Assembly: GCA_003864495.1 (NCBI GenBank)
Contig: ML133379.1
Coordinates: forward strand, 62,001 to 126,000
DNA: 64,000 nt
Direction of reading: 5' to 3'
Source: Nemopilema nomurai
Lineage: Eukaryota; Cnidaria; Scyphozoa; Rhizostomeae; Rhizostomatidae
Shown: positions 54,601 through 64,000 of the stretch, in pieces
Numbering within the stretch: the first letter of the stretch is position 1
Layout of the letters: every line of letters starts with the position of its first letter
The notes under the pieces: generated by a model
Databases searched by the model: none
Told to the model about the DNA's origin: nothing
Seen by the model: only the letters and a program-made list of their open reading frames with translations
Made by a program: the position numbers and the translations under genes

Positions 54601-55739
54601 GTAAGCTTCATTTGTAATCATGGCAAAATCAATAATCAAACAATTCACCATTTGACAGTGTTGTTTGATATAAAACAAAGTTAAAATTCTATATTCTCAT
54701 TGACAAGTAGTTTTGATTTGATTTGGATTCCTAGTGTTGGGTTATTTTCATCAAGATCTGTAAAGGAAGCTTCTTTTTATATAATTTCATGATCATCAAT
54801 CAATGTTTTCATCATATGTTGGTGTTCTTTGATGTTAAACAGAGTATAAACACTGTTTTGACATGAAACAAAAAGTGTTATGTTGTCAAAAATTACATTT
54901 TCTTTCCTTATCATTCAGAAACCATCTTTCTATATTCATTTTCCATTTGTTTGTGTAGTAACCAGTCAAACGAAATAGCTCTTGAGTTGATTTGGACCAT
55001 TAAATGTGTGAATACTACATAAGAGGGTTGAAGGAGCCCTTCGTTCCATCATTCCCAAATCAGTTTTCTACCAATTAAATTTTGACCACATTTTGACCCA
55101 ACAATTCACTATTTGTGCATTACGCAGAGAAGGCTTCAATGAAGAGTGTTCTCCATCCCATCATTTCAATATCCTTTTCTTAATTCTAAACAATTTACCA
55201 CGTGTTGATAAGCAATGTAAGACCTGGTTTTGACTTGAAAATGTCGGCACGAATTTACCCGTAAGACAAACTTAGTCATACTACATTCACGAACTATCTG
55301 ACCTAAGTGATTTTTCCAGAACGTAAAAAGGGACAGCTGTATCGCGTTGTTTATGTAATGGAGACAGCTTTAGATTTGATTTAGAGAACAGTTGCGTGGA
55401 TTTACAAAAGAAAGGTAGATGCAGCTCTTCAGAATAATGTGTCTGTTAGCATTTTAAATAAAAGATCATTAGGAGCTTTCAGAAACCCTTTAATCAGAGT
55501 AACTCATTAGCGTAGCCAAAAGAATACTAGCTATAAAAATAATATATAATATCAACTTTGACTAATTAGTAAACTGTAAGATGAAGTTTATTTCGAAACT
55601 TAAATGATTCAATTTAGCTAATTTTATATTGTGCTTTACTACTTTGGTAGGTTTTGTACATGAATGCAAAGGCGAAATCTTCAGAGAAATATCGCTGTGT
55701 GCAATGGGATAGAGAAACATCGTTTCTGGCGTTCATGGT
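51659..55739. repeat. Hybrid H4-H2A / H1-H3 spacer
   Basis: Three segments are fused. First, 51,659-52,350 is the short-type H4-H2A spacer, as at 61,801-62,480. Next, 52,400-53,070 matches the long-type H4-H2A spacer (26,240-26,940). From about 53,085 the sequence matches the H1-H3 spacer of unit 1 (22,870 onward) to the H3 end. The second switch lies in GAGGGAAAAGTTAAGCATTT (about 53,069-53,088), common to both spacer types. H2A, H2B and H1 are absent. Confidence 0.85.
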
Positions 55740-55755
55740 GGTTTTTAAAAAAACC
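55740..55755 (-). terminator. Histone 3' stem-loop of H3-4
   Basis: Minus-strand GGTTTTTTTAAAAACC retained after the disrupted gene. Confidence 0.9.
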
Positions 55756-55801
55756 GTTTTAAACGAAATCTCATCCGTCAAGATGTGATGGAGTGAGTTG
55801 C

Positions 55802-56146
<345 letters not shown>

Positions 56147-56173
56147 CATTTCATTTCATTTCATTTCATTTCA
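56147..56173 (-). repeat. Pentanucleotide 3' tail of the retrotransposon
   Basis: CATTT repeated five times on the + strand (GAAAT/ATGAA on the element strand). Short tandem 3' ends of this kind replace poly(A) in CR1/L2-type elements and are used to prime reverse transcription at the target. Confidence 0.85.
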
Positions 56174-56428
56174 CTTGTTTAAGGAGGGTAGCCCTTCAGC
56201 ATAGCTGATTTTCAAGGGGCCCTCCATTTACAATACTTACAAATAAATATAATATGTAAATAACTAAATTAACCTAATTACAATTCAATACAAAACTATG
56301 AACAATCCTGCTAAAAAACGTATCAAAAACTGTTAAAAAAACCCCCTTTAAAACACCTTTTTAAACCCTACAACAATCTAAAATATGCATGTACAATATG
56401 AAAAATTTCCATGAAAAGGAAATAAACC

Positions 56429-58720
56429 CTATATCAATTTTTTAAATGAACTTAGGGAGGATGCTTGTTTTGAGTCAGCTGAGAGGCCATTCCACAACTT
56501 TGCTCCTCTGAAAGAAAAACATTTTTGCCCATTTGCTGTTTTTTTCAAAGGTAGCCTCAGATCCATTTCTGTATTGCGGAGGCTACGAGAGGACCATTCC
56601 GAGTTTTTTGTGAATAGGCTACACATGTATTGGGGAGCCAACCCATTCAGGGATTTGAAGACCATTGTTTCAGACTCATATTTTGAGTTCCTGTACGGTC
56701 TTCCAACCCAGCTCTTCAATAAGTGGTCTGCTAGGGGCGTCATAGTGCTGTTTGATATGATTCTTGCAGCACGTTTCTGAAGCCTTTGCAACTGATTAAT
56801 TTCAGTTGAGCCTGCACACCCCCAAACAGAACAGCAGTAACGAAAATGGGGCTCCACAATACCTGTGTAGAGTGTTTTCAAAGATTCTCTTGGTATGAAT
56901 GATTTAGCATGTTTCAAAAAGCCTATTGCCCTGGACACCTTTGTAGAAACCGCCTTTATTTGCTCTTTCCAGTCCAATGAGCAGTCAATTTGTACGCCAA
57001 GGTATTTTGTTTTTTGAATGATTTGGAGATCATTTCCACAAACTTTCAGATCCAAGCCTTCATTCTGACTCTTGAGAGTGCAATGTTTCTTTTTTGTAGT
57101 AGCCAACATGGCATGAGTTTTTGCAACATTTAAAGAAAGTTTGTTGCCTCTTAGCCATGTGTCTAGTTGCTTAAGATCATTGTTAAGAGCCTCATTCAGC
57201 TGAGTCAAATTATGAGATTGGTGGCACAGACTGGTGTCATCAGCATACATAGACACAGTAGAACCTTGGACAGCCAGCGGGAGGTCATTAATATAGATCA
57301 GAAAAAGTAAAGGCCCAAGACATGAGCCTTGTGGAACACCAACCTCTATCTCCCTGGTCTCTGAGTCAACCCCACCAACCCGACAAAACTGTTTACGGTT
57401 GGTAAGGTAAGATTTGAACCAGGAAAGCTCTTGATGCTGGATGCCATATATCTCAAGCTTTTTGCACAGAATTTCATGATCAACAGTGTCAAAGGCCTTT
57501 TTAAGGTCAATAAATACTAATCCAACTAGCTTACCAAGATCAAACCCATTGTACCAATCATCAGTATTTTTCAGTAAACAAGTTACTGTGGACCGATGGT
57601 GCAAAAACCCTGACTGGTCGTTAGAAAATTGACCATTTTTGTCCATGTGTTCGTACAGTTGATTGGTCACAAGTTTTTCAAAGAGCCTTGAGATGACTGG
57701 TAAGACTGATATTGGTCGATAATTAGACTTATCAGTCCTATCTCCATCTTTGAAAACTGGAGTGACTCTAGCTACTTTCCATGAGTCTGGAAACTGACTT
57801 GTTCCAATTGACGTATTAAACAAATAAGCAAGCGAGTTTTCAATAAAAGGGAGTGCTAGCTTCAGAAAGTAGCTAGAGATTTTGTCAATCCCAAAGCTCT
57901 TTGCTGTTTTAACTGTAGAAAATGCATCCCTGACTTCTTGAACCTCGATGGTCCTGAATTGAAATCTTGCCTTGTTCTGGTTAACTTCGTAGTCACCGGA
58001 AAGGAGGGGATTTGGAGCTGGATCAATTTTGTCTGCAAGATCCTTGCCTACCGAACAAAAGAATCTGTTCATTATATTGGAAATTTCCTCTTTGTTAACA
58101 GTTTCTGTATCCATTCCTTTAAGGCAGTCTATGTTACTCGATTTGGACCTCTTGTTGAGCAGTTCATTAACTGTCTTCCAAGATTCTTTCATGTTGCCTT
58201 GACAAGCAGATATCTTACTAGTGTAGTAATCCTTCTTAAGCCTGACATTCAATGTATTAATCTTATTACGAATCTGCTTGTATAAGTCCATAAGGCTTGG
58301 AGACTTTCTTTTATTTGCAGCTTTTTTTAGCCTGTCCCTGGTCTGCATGAGTTTTCTTAGGTCCTTATCTATCCAAGGGCAAAATTTCTCAGAGACGCGC
58401 AGTTCAGCTATTGGGGCATGCTTGTCTATGATCAGAGAAAATAAGCTTGACCAGTTGTTGACAAGGATATTAATATCATCAGTACCATTGAGCATCCGCT
58501 CCCAACATATGCCAGAAACATCAGCCAGGAATGCTTCATCATTGAAAGTCATCATTTTGCGGGTTTTGATCACTTTGTGGCCTTTTTTTATAGCGCCATT
58601 GAATTTTCGGACACAGTAAACAAGGTAGTGATCGCTCAAAGAAACTTCATGCACTCCTGATTTCACTATGTTTCTGAGACATGTAGTGGCAACATGGTCA
58701 ATGATTTTAGAAGTGGTCAA
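56429..58720 (-). CDS. Retrotransposon ORF2, reverse transcriptase part
   Basis: An open frame of 763 residues. It begins with the end of the endonuclease (IIDHVATT and the SDHYLV motif, residues 6-34). The reverse transcriptase follows, with VARVTPVFKDGD and NYRPISVLPVISRLFEKL (316-350), motif A FIDLKKAFD (403-411), motif B GVPQGSCLGP (461-470) and the catalytic YADD (492-495). The thumb and a C-terminal region (KTKYLGVQID, RYCCSVWG, NQLQRLQKRAARII) end with LWNGLS near the stop, as in CR1/L2/Jockey proteins. The enzyme nicks DNA and copies the element RNA at the break. It is separated from the upstream endonuclease by a frameshift near 58,755. Confidence 0.93.
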   Translation of the reverse strand: MTTSKIIDHVATTCLRNIVKSGVHEVSLSDHYLVYCVRKFNGAIKKGHKVIKTRKMMTFNDEAFLADVSGICWERMLNGTDDINILVNNWSSLFSLIIDKHAPIAELRVSEKFCPWIDKDLRKLMQTRDRLKKAANKRKSPSLMDLYKQIRNKINTLNVRLKKDYYTSKISACQGNMKESWKTVNELLNKRSKSSNIDCLKGMDTETVNKEEISNIMNRFFCSVGKDLADKIDPAPNPLLSGDYEVNQNKARFQFRTIEVQEVRDAFSTVKTAKSFGIDKISSYFLKLALPFIENSLAYLFNTSIGTSQFPDSWKVARVTPVFKDGDRTDKSNYRPISVLPVISRLFEKLVTNQLYEHMDKNGQFSNDQSGFLHHRSTVTCLLKNTDDWYNGFDLGKLVGLVFIDLKKAFDTVDHEILCKKLEIYGIQHQELSWFKSYLTNRKQFCRVGGVDSETREIEVGVPQGSCLGPLLFLIYINDLPLAVQGSTVSMYADDTSLCHQSHNLTQLNEALNNDLKQLDTWLRGNKLSLNVAKTHAMLATTKKKHCTLKSQNEGLDLKVCGNDLQIIQKTKYLGVQIDCSLDWKEQIKAVSTKVSRAIGFLKHAKSFIPRESLKTLYTGIVEPHFRYCCSVWGCAGSTEINQLQRLQKRAARIISNSTMTPLADHLLKSWVGRPYRNSKYESETMVFKSLNGLAPQYMCSLFTKNSEWSSRSLRNTEMDLRLPLKKTANGQKCFSFRGAKLWNGLSADSKQASSLSSFKKLI

Positions 58721-58754
58721 GGTAACCCTAGTTGGCTCCTCTATAAGCTGTTTG

Positions 58755-59363
58755 AAGCTAAAGAGCCATAGATATTATCCATATGCCTAGCATCATTATC
58801 TATAGGCAGGTCTCCCGTTATAGCTGTGAGATCACAGTTTGTATCCCCAAGAAAGATTATATCCTTGTCTTCTTTGTCCAAAAAGGTGAGAGCCTTTTCC
58901 AGCTTTTCAAAGGTGCCAACGGGCTACTTGGAGGCCTATACCAGGCAGCAATGAGGAATGATTTACATTTAGGTGGTTCAATCTCAATACAAATAAGCTC
59001 AAGATCTTCTACAGGGACATCGTTCCTGGGTTTAAATCTTATAGAGTCTCTAATGTAAATTGAAACACCACCCCCATTGCAATTCCTATCAAGCCGTTTT
59101 TGTTGGTAGCCAACAATGTCAGTCAGTTCTTTTGCAACAGAACAGTCCAACTTGGTCTCATTGAGGGCAAGAATATGGATCCCAAGGTCATTCAAAAGTA
59201 ACTGGACCTCATCAAGGTGACTACGAAGACCATTGACATTAAGAGATGCAATTACCAAGCCCTTTTTGAATCCAAGATGCCGATGAGACCACCCAGGTGC
59301 CACAAAATCCTGTCTAGATGTTTTAGGTGGAGAGGAAGCACCCAACCCAATGTAAGCTTTATC
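58755..59363 (-). pseudogene. Retrotransposon ORF2, endonuclease part, frameshifted
   Basis: Encodes an APE-like endonuclease/exonuclease/phosphatase domain: LVIASLNVNGLRSH (metal-binding Asn), ILALNETKLD (catalytic Glu), GGGVSIYIRD, LICIEIE and AAWYRPPSS. The frame then shifts near 58,920, and FLGDTNCDL (the GDxN motif) is in the next frame; it shifts again near 58,755 before SDH. No ATG occurs between the stop of ORF1 (59,364-59,366) and the end of this block, and the two frames are the same. Translation of ORF2 would thus need readthrough of TGA or another non-AUG mechanism. Confidence 0.85.
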
Positions 59364-60080
59364 TCATCCCAACTTAACGTGCTCTAAGATATTCATAGCA
59401 AAGAGGCGGTACCCATCAGGGCTAAGATGCATGCCATCAGGTAGTAAATGCTTGAATGCAATATTACCATGGCTTATGAAATCGTAGCCCTGAGTAAGAC
59501 AGTACCGCCTCAAGGCTTCATTAGCTTCTATAATATTTATGTTTAAGGGTGAATTGTACGTCTGTAGAAATATCGAAGATACAGATATACTTAGACTTGG
59601 GTTCTTTAGCTTCAATTGCTTGCAAATGTTATCGATGTTGGCTACTATCACTTGTGCTGATGCTCCTTTGGAAATGTCATTGCTACCTAAATGCAGGATG
59701 ACTTCATCAACGTTATTGATGGTTTCATTGATAATTTTTGCATGCTTCTGGATCACTTGGTTGCTTCGAAGACCTCCTATGCCAGCATAAATCACGTTTT
59801 CTTCTTTCAAATTGAGACGTCTAATATGCGAGTCCCCTAATAGAAGTACTTGTCTTGTTTTCTGAATAGTGGTGGCGTGGTCTTTGTTCTGTGCTTTAGG
59901 TGCCTGTTGCTGATTATTTCTCTTTTTTTTTGCGCTTCTTGCTGTTATTAGACTGGAGGGCTTGCATTCTGGTGTGGTACTTGTTTTGTTTGTTTGTTTT
60001 TGGGAGGGTAGATTTTGGAATTGAGGAGGAAGTGGGATCAGGATTTGGCTCAATGGTCTTCGTGCAACTTCCACCTTCAA
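59364..60080 (-). CDS. Retrotransposon ORF1, SGNH hydrolase part
   Basis: From about 59,930 down to the stop the frame encodes an SGNH/GDSL-type esterase domain. It shows VLLLGDSHIRRL (block I with the nucleophilic Ser), GIGGLRSNQV, VILHLGSNDIS (block III Gly-x-Asn-Asp), and DGMHLSPDGYRLFA (block V Asp and His). Such esterase domains occur in ORF1 of several CR1/L2 elements, where they may help membrane or RNP handling; the role is not settled. The stretch from 60,080 to 59,930 in this frame is probably out-of-frame overlap with the PHD frame. The stop is TGA, in frame with the endonuclease. Confidence 0.85.
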   Translation of the reverse strand: MKVEVARRPLSQILIPLPPQFQNLPSQKQTNKTSTTPECKPSSLITARSAKKKRNNQQQAPKAQNKDHATTIQKTRQVLLLGDSHIRRLNLKEENVIYAGIGGLRSNQVIQKHAKIINETINNVDEVILHLGSNDISKGASAQVIVANIDNICKQLKLKNPSLSISVSSIFLQTYNSPLNINIIEANEALRRYCLTQGYDFISHGNIAFKHLLPDGMHLSPDGYRLFAMNILEHVKLG

Positions 60081-60606
60081 GAATTTGGTTCAATAGTTTT
60101 TGCATCGAGGCAACTTGAATTTTGAGAGTCTCGTTTTCTCGCTTTAGTAGTCGAACTTCGTCTTCATTATCTTTCCCTTCCTTGTTCGCTCGTGGGGGCC
60201 TATTGTTATTGTTAGGCTCACGAGGCCCTCCGCTACGATCATTTGCACCCCGTTTGCCAACTGAGGCACCAGAGCTTCCTCTTGATAGTTGAAGAAGTTG
60301 TCGCTTCAGTTGCTCGATCTCCTGTTTAATTTCTCGATAGTTAGTGAATATGGATTTGCAGTCAGGACAAAACCATGCACCGACACCGTCATTAGGCCCT
60401 GAAAATGTCTTCCGGGAGCCTACGCAGTAGTTGTGAAACCATAAATCACATCCGTCGCAGGCCACCATGGGCCCTGCTTCTTCGTTATTTCTATCGTAGA
60501 AACAGTCCTCGAAACAGTGATACACTTTTCTTTTTTCTATTGGCTTAAAATAAGACGTTATTTTCTTCATTTTCATCACATGGAATTCTTCCTGTCCGCC
60601 AGCCAT
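59914..60606 (-). CDS. Retrotransposon ORF1, PHD finger and coiled coil part
   Basis: A frame of 230 residues starting [12 protein letters not shown] zinc finger lies at residues 31-83 in C4HC3 order (C31, C35, C50, C53, H58, C61, C80, C83; [14 protein letters not shown] is diagnostic). A heptad-rich stretch ([13 protein letters not shown], about 97-110) and a second one ([26 protein letters not shown], about 150-175) suggest self-association. PHD fingers usually read histone H3 tails, which is notable for an element sitting in an H3 gene. The frame ends in KKRKKKEK at an A9 run (T9 at 59,923-59,931), where one base of slippage would join it to the SGNH part. Confidence 0.88.
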
Positions 60607-60627
60607 CTTGCAAGTTCGAGTCCAATT

Positions 60628-60695
60628 GTTGCCAATTGTTTGCGAGGAGCTTTTCCTCCAGTCGATTTTCTAGCGGTCTGCTTGGTACGGGCCAT
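60628..60695 (-). pseudogene. Histone H3, copy 4, 5' part
   Basis: Encodes [20 protein letters not shown] and LAT, then breaks at the retrotransposon. The start codon at 60,693-60,695 and the upstream promoter are kept, so transcription could run from this promoter through the same-strand element. Confidence 0.95.
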
Positions 60696-61718
<1,023 letters not shown>

Positions 61719-61784
61719 ATTCATGTTGCTGGTCCTTCCTGTCCGGCAATCAAGATTCGTCCAAGTGCAAGCACACAGAAAAAC

Positions 61785-61800
61785 AGCTTTTTTAAAAGCT
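61785..61800 (+). terminator. Histone 3' stem-loop of H4-4
   Basis: AGCTTTTTTAAAAGCT followed by ACCAAAAATG. Confidence 0.92.
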
Positions 61801-62727
61801 ACCAAAAATGCCAAAGTTGCCTGATTTGGCCTCGTAGCTTCACACGATTTAAAAAGGATGTCATTATTTCTGCTTTAAGTTCAGTTGCTACACATTTCAT
61901 CGATCACAAGTATCGGGGCATTGTGCCAGTAAATTATTAGTCCAACGTTCCTCCCTTTCTAGGTGACAGGAAAAGAACGCCTTTCTAGCCATATAATGTG
62001 TCGGTTCTGTTATTGATAAACTTCCTTTCCAAACATACTCCATCGTATCGATGACAAATTTTGGTCTCATTTGTCAGTTGATCAACAGTCTGTCGTCCAT
62101 GGTGTTTGTACGAAGAAAATAGTTCACCACTTAGCAGATCGTGTTGAAATATATATTGGGTCTTTGTTATCGAGTTTAGGAGAGCAACATCAAACCACTT
62201 TTTCTACAAGTTGCAACTGTTTTAATCTTGAAACTGATGTGTTCACTCTTTTCTCTTCTAGGCTGTATGTATGGAAACATTTGAAAGCTCTAGATTAAAG
62301 TCAGGCAATTTTGATGTTGATGGTTGATGATGATAGTTACTGTTCTTAAATTGAAAAAGACAAAATTAATCATGAACTTGTCCAGTTTTGGATTGAAACA
62401 CTTTCGTTCAAAAGAAACATCCCAAAAGCACGAATTTCTTAGGAACAACCCTCCTGGAGGGTTCTCGCCCAACATATTCGGATTGAGATACTTTCATTTG
62501 AAACAAAAAAAGAACACACTTTCATTTAGTATATCGTTTTCGCCATCTCTCCCCTACATACAATATGTAAATATATAGACATGTTGGAAAAAATATTTCG
62601 GCGCCGGTATGAAAGAAGGAAAACTTTGTAAAAGTTTGTAACTAGAAAATAGGGCAAAGCTTTCATCAGTAAGAGTAAGTATGTCGTGTGTGTCACAAGA
62701 AGGTAAACCAATTTTAGCATCTTTGGT
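61801..62727. repeat. Short-type H4-H2A spacer
   Basis: Only 0.93 kb, about half the length of the other H4-H2A spacers. It lacks the satellite-like middle. The first part equals 51,659-52,350, and the H2A-proximal end is diverged (a GGCGCCGGTATGAAAG where others have GTACCGGCACAAGTATG). Confidence 0.8.
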
Positions 62728-62743
62728 GGTTTTTAAAAAAACC
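62728..62743 (-). terminator. Histone 3' stem-loop of H2A-5
   Basis: Minus-strand GGTTTTTTTAAAAACC, intact. Confidence 0.9.
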
Positions 62744-62751
62744 GTTTTTCA

Positions 62752-63173
<422 letters not shown>

Positions 63174-63508
63174 GATTGCTATAATAACAGATTTTTTAAC
63201 GAGTTGACTTGACTGCGAAAGTGCAAGGGAACGATTGCTAGTAGTACCCGCCAAAAGCAACATTTCAAAGCGGCATTCATTCGAAACGCGCCAATCGTCG
63301 CCTTCTCGAGTCGGCCATTTCGACGAACCAGGCGAAGACAGCCAATCGGCTGCGACCCTGGTCGGTCACGCGGTCTTCGGGCTCATTCTCGATGGCAAGG
63401 CGAGCTGGACTCAAATAAAGCAAGCGTGCCTTGGCGCCAAACCATCAAACCGAACTTGCTTGTCCCGAATCGAGAGTTGAGTGAATTTTTAAGAGAAAAG
63501 TCGCAAAC
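63174..63508. promoter_or_regulatory. Bidirectional H2A/H2B promoter, right-edge copy
   Basis: Like unit 2, with TTGGCGCCAAA near 63,431-63,441 and two CCAAT boxes. A CTTC has been lost near 63,196 (TTTTTTAACG for TTTTCTTCAACG). Confidence 0.6.
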
Positions 63509-63915
63509 ATGTCTGACGCCCCAGCTAAAGGAGGAAAACAGGCCCCAAGGTCGCCAAGAAGGGAGAGAAGAAAGCAGGAGTAGGTAAAAAGGGTGGCAAG
63601 GCCGGCTCAGGAGAAAAGAAAAGGACGAAGAAGCGCAAGGAAAGCTACTCTATCTACATCTACAAGGTGCTCAAACAAGTCCACCCTGACACGGGAATTT
63701 CCAGCAAGGCCATGAGCATCATGAACTCGTTTGTCAACGACATTTTCGAGAGGATCGCTCAAGAAGCCTCGCGACTTGCCCACTACAACAAGAAGGCGAC
63801 GATCACTTCGAGGGAAATCCAGACATCTGTCCGACTTCTCCTTCCCGGTGAACTTGCCAAGCATGCTGTCAGCGAGGGCACCAAGGCCGTCACCAAGTAC
63901 ACGTCCAGCAAGTAA
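63509..63915 (+). pseudogene. Histone H2B, right-edge copy, frameshifted
   Basis: 407 bases against 408 in the intact copies: one A is missing in CCCCAAAGG near 63,547. This breaks the frame after residue 12. The rest of the gene is unchanged, and the stop aligns with the others, so a protein could only start at an internal Met (63,712). It shares silent markers with unit 2. A single homopolymer loss in an otherwise perfect gene could be real or an assembly error. Confidence 0.88.
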
Positions 63916-63972
63916 ACTACCTGACCTGCCCTGGAGAGTTTCTTCATTCTGCCTCAAACGGTCGTGAAAAAC

Positions 63973-63988
63973 AGCTTTTTTAAAAGCT
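63973..63988 (+). terminator. Histone 3' stem-loop of right-edge H2B
   Basis: AGCTTTTTTAAAAGCT followed by ACCAATTCGCC at the window end. Confidence 0.9.
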
Positions 63989-64000
63989 ACCAATTCGCCA

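Larger units (their letters stand above)
56147..60627 (-). mobile_element. CR1/L2-like non-LTR retrotransposon inserted in H3
   Basis: A 4.48-kb element reading on the minus strand. It has a very short leader (about 21 bases before the first ATG), ORF1 (PHD finger plus SGNH hydrolase), ORF2 (endonuclease plus reverse transcriptase) and a 3' tail of five ATGAA/GAAAT pentanucleotides. GTT on both sides (56144-56146 and 60628-60630) may be a 3-bp target duplication. Domain order and pentanucleotide tail fit the Jockey-superfamily CR1/L2 clades. The body is nearly intact apart from one frameshift in ORF1 and two in ORF2, so the insertion seems young. Confidence 0.92.

Overview
The window is metazoan nuclear DNA, with introns, splice signals, hAT, PIF/Harbinger, DIRS-like and non-LTR transposons, and a tandem array of intronless replication-dependent histone genes that end in the histone 3' stem-loop. 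The histones, the AT-rich non-coding DNA, and the transposon mix (including a fragment like the cytoplasmic tail of P2X7) suggest a marine invertebrate, possibly a cnidarian or another early-branching or lophotrochozoan animal. I cannot fix the species from sequence alone.

Bases 1-12,290 are a transposon graveyard outside the array. They hold an internally deleted DIRS-like element, a broken hAT transposase of the ZMYM1/DUF4371 type with one intron, a second hAT C-terminal scrap, a 42-bp minisatellite, a TTAA-flanked element carrying a P2X7-tail-like gene fragment, a non-autonomous hAT with intact termini, and two PIF/Harbinger-type elements in inverted, nested arrangement. Bases 12,700-15,390 look like an old, diverged histone spacer. 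It abuts the 3' third of an H4 gene at 15,391-15,498, which marks the left edge of the array.

The array (15.4-64.0 kb) has the repeating order H2A(-) H2B(+) H1(+) H3(-) H4(+). H2A/H2B and H3/H4 are divergent pairs sharing one promoter region; H1 stands alone. Two full units measure 10.4 and 12.6 kb, mostly spacer. The third unit is intact through H4 at 51,576, but the next stretch lacks H2A, H2B and H1: a hybrid spacer runs straight into a fourth H3. That H3 is split by a 4.5-kb CR1/L2-like non-LTR retrotransposon (56,147-60,627, minus strand) with PHD-finger, SGNH, endonuclease and reverse transcriptase parts. An intact H4 follows, then a frameshifted H2A and H2B at the right edge.

The intact genes encode canonical H2A, H2B, H1, H3.2-type H3 and H4, so together they supply all the S-phase nucleosome proteins. 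Every promoter region carries a GGCGCC core, usually in an E2F-like TTTGGCGCC context. The + strand genes (H2B, H1, H4) and the - strand genes (H2A, H3) use two different AU-rich stem-loop sequences. The long spacers consist largely of a degenerate tandem repeat of about 155-170 bp. This repeat appears to have driven unequal exchange within the array.
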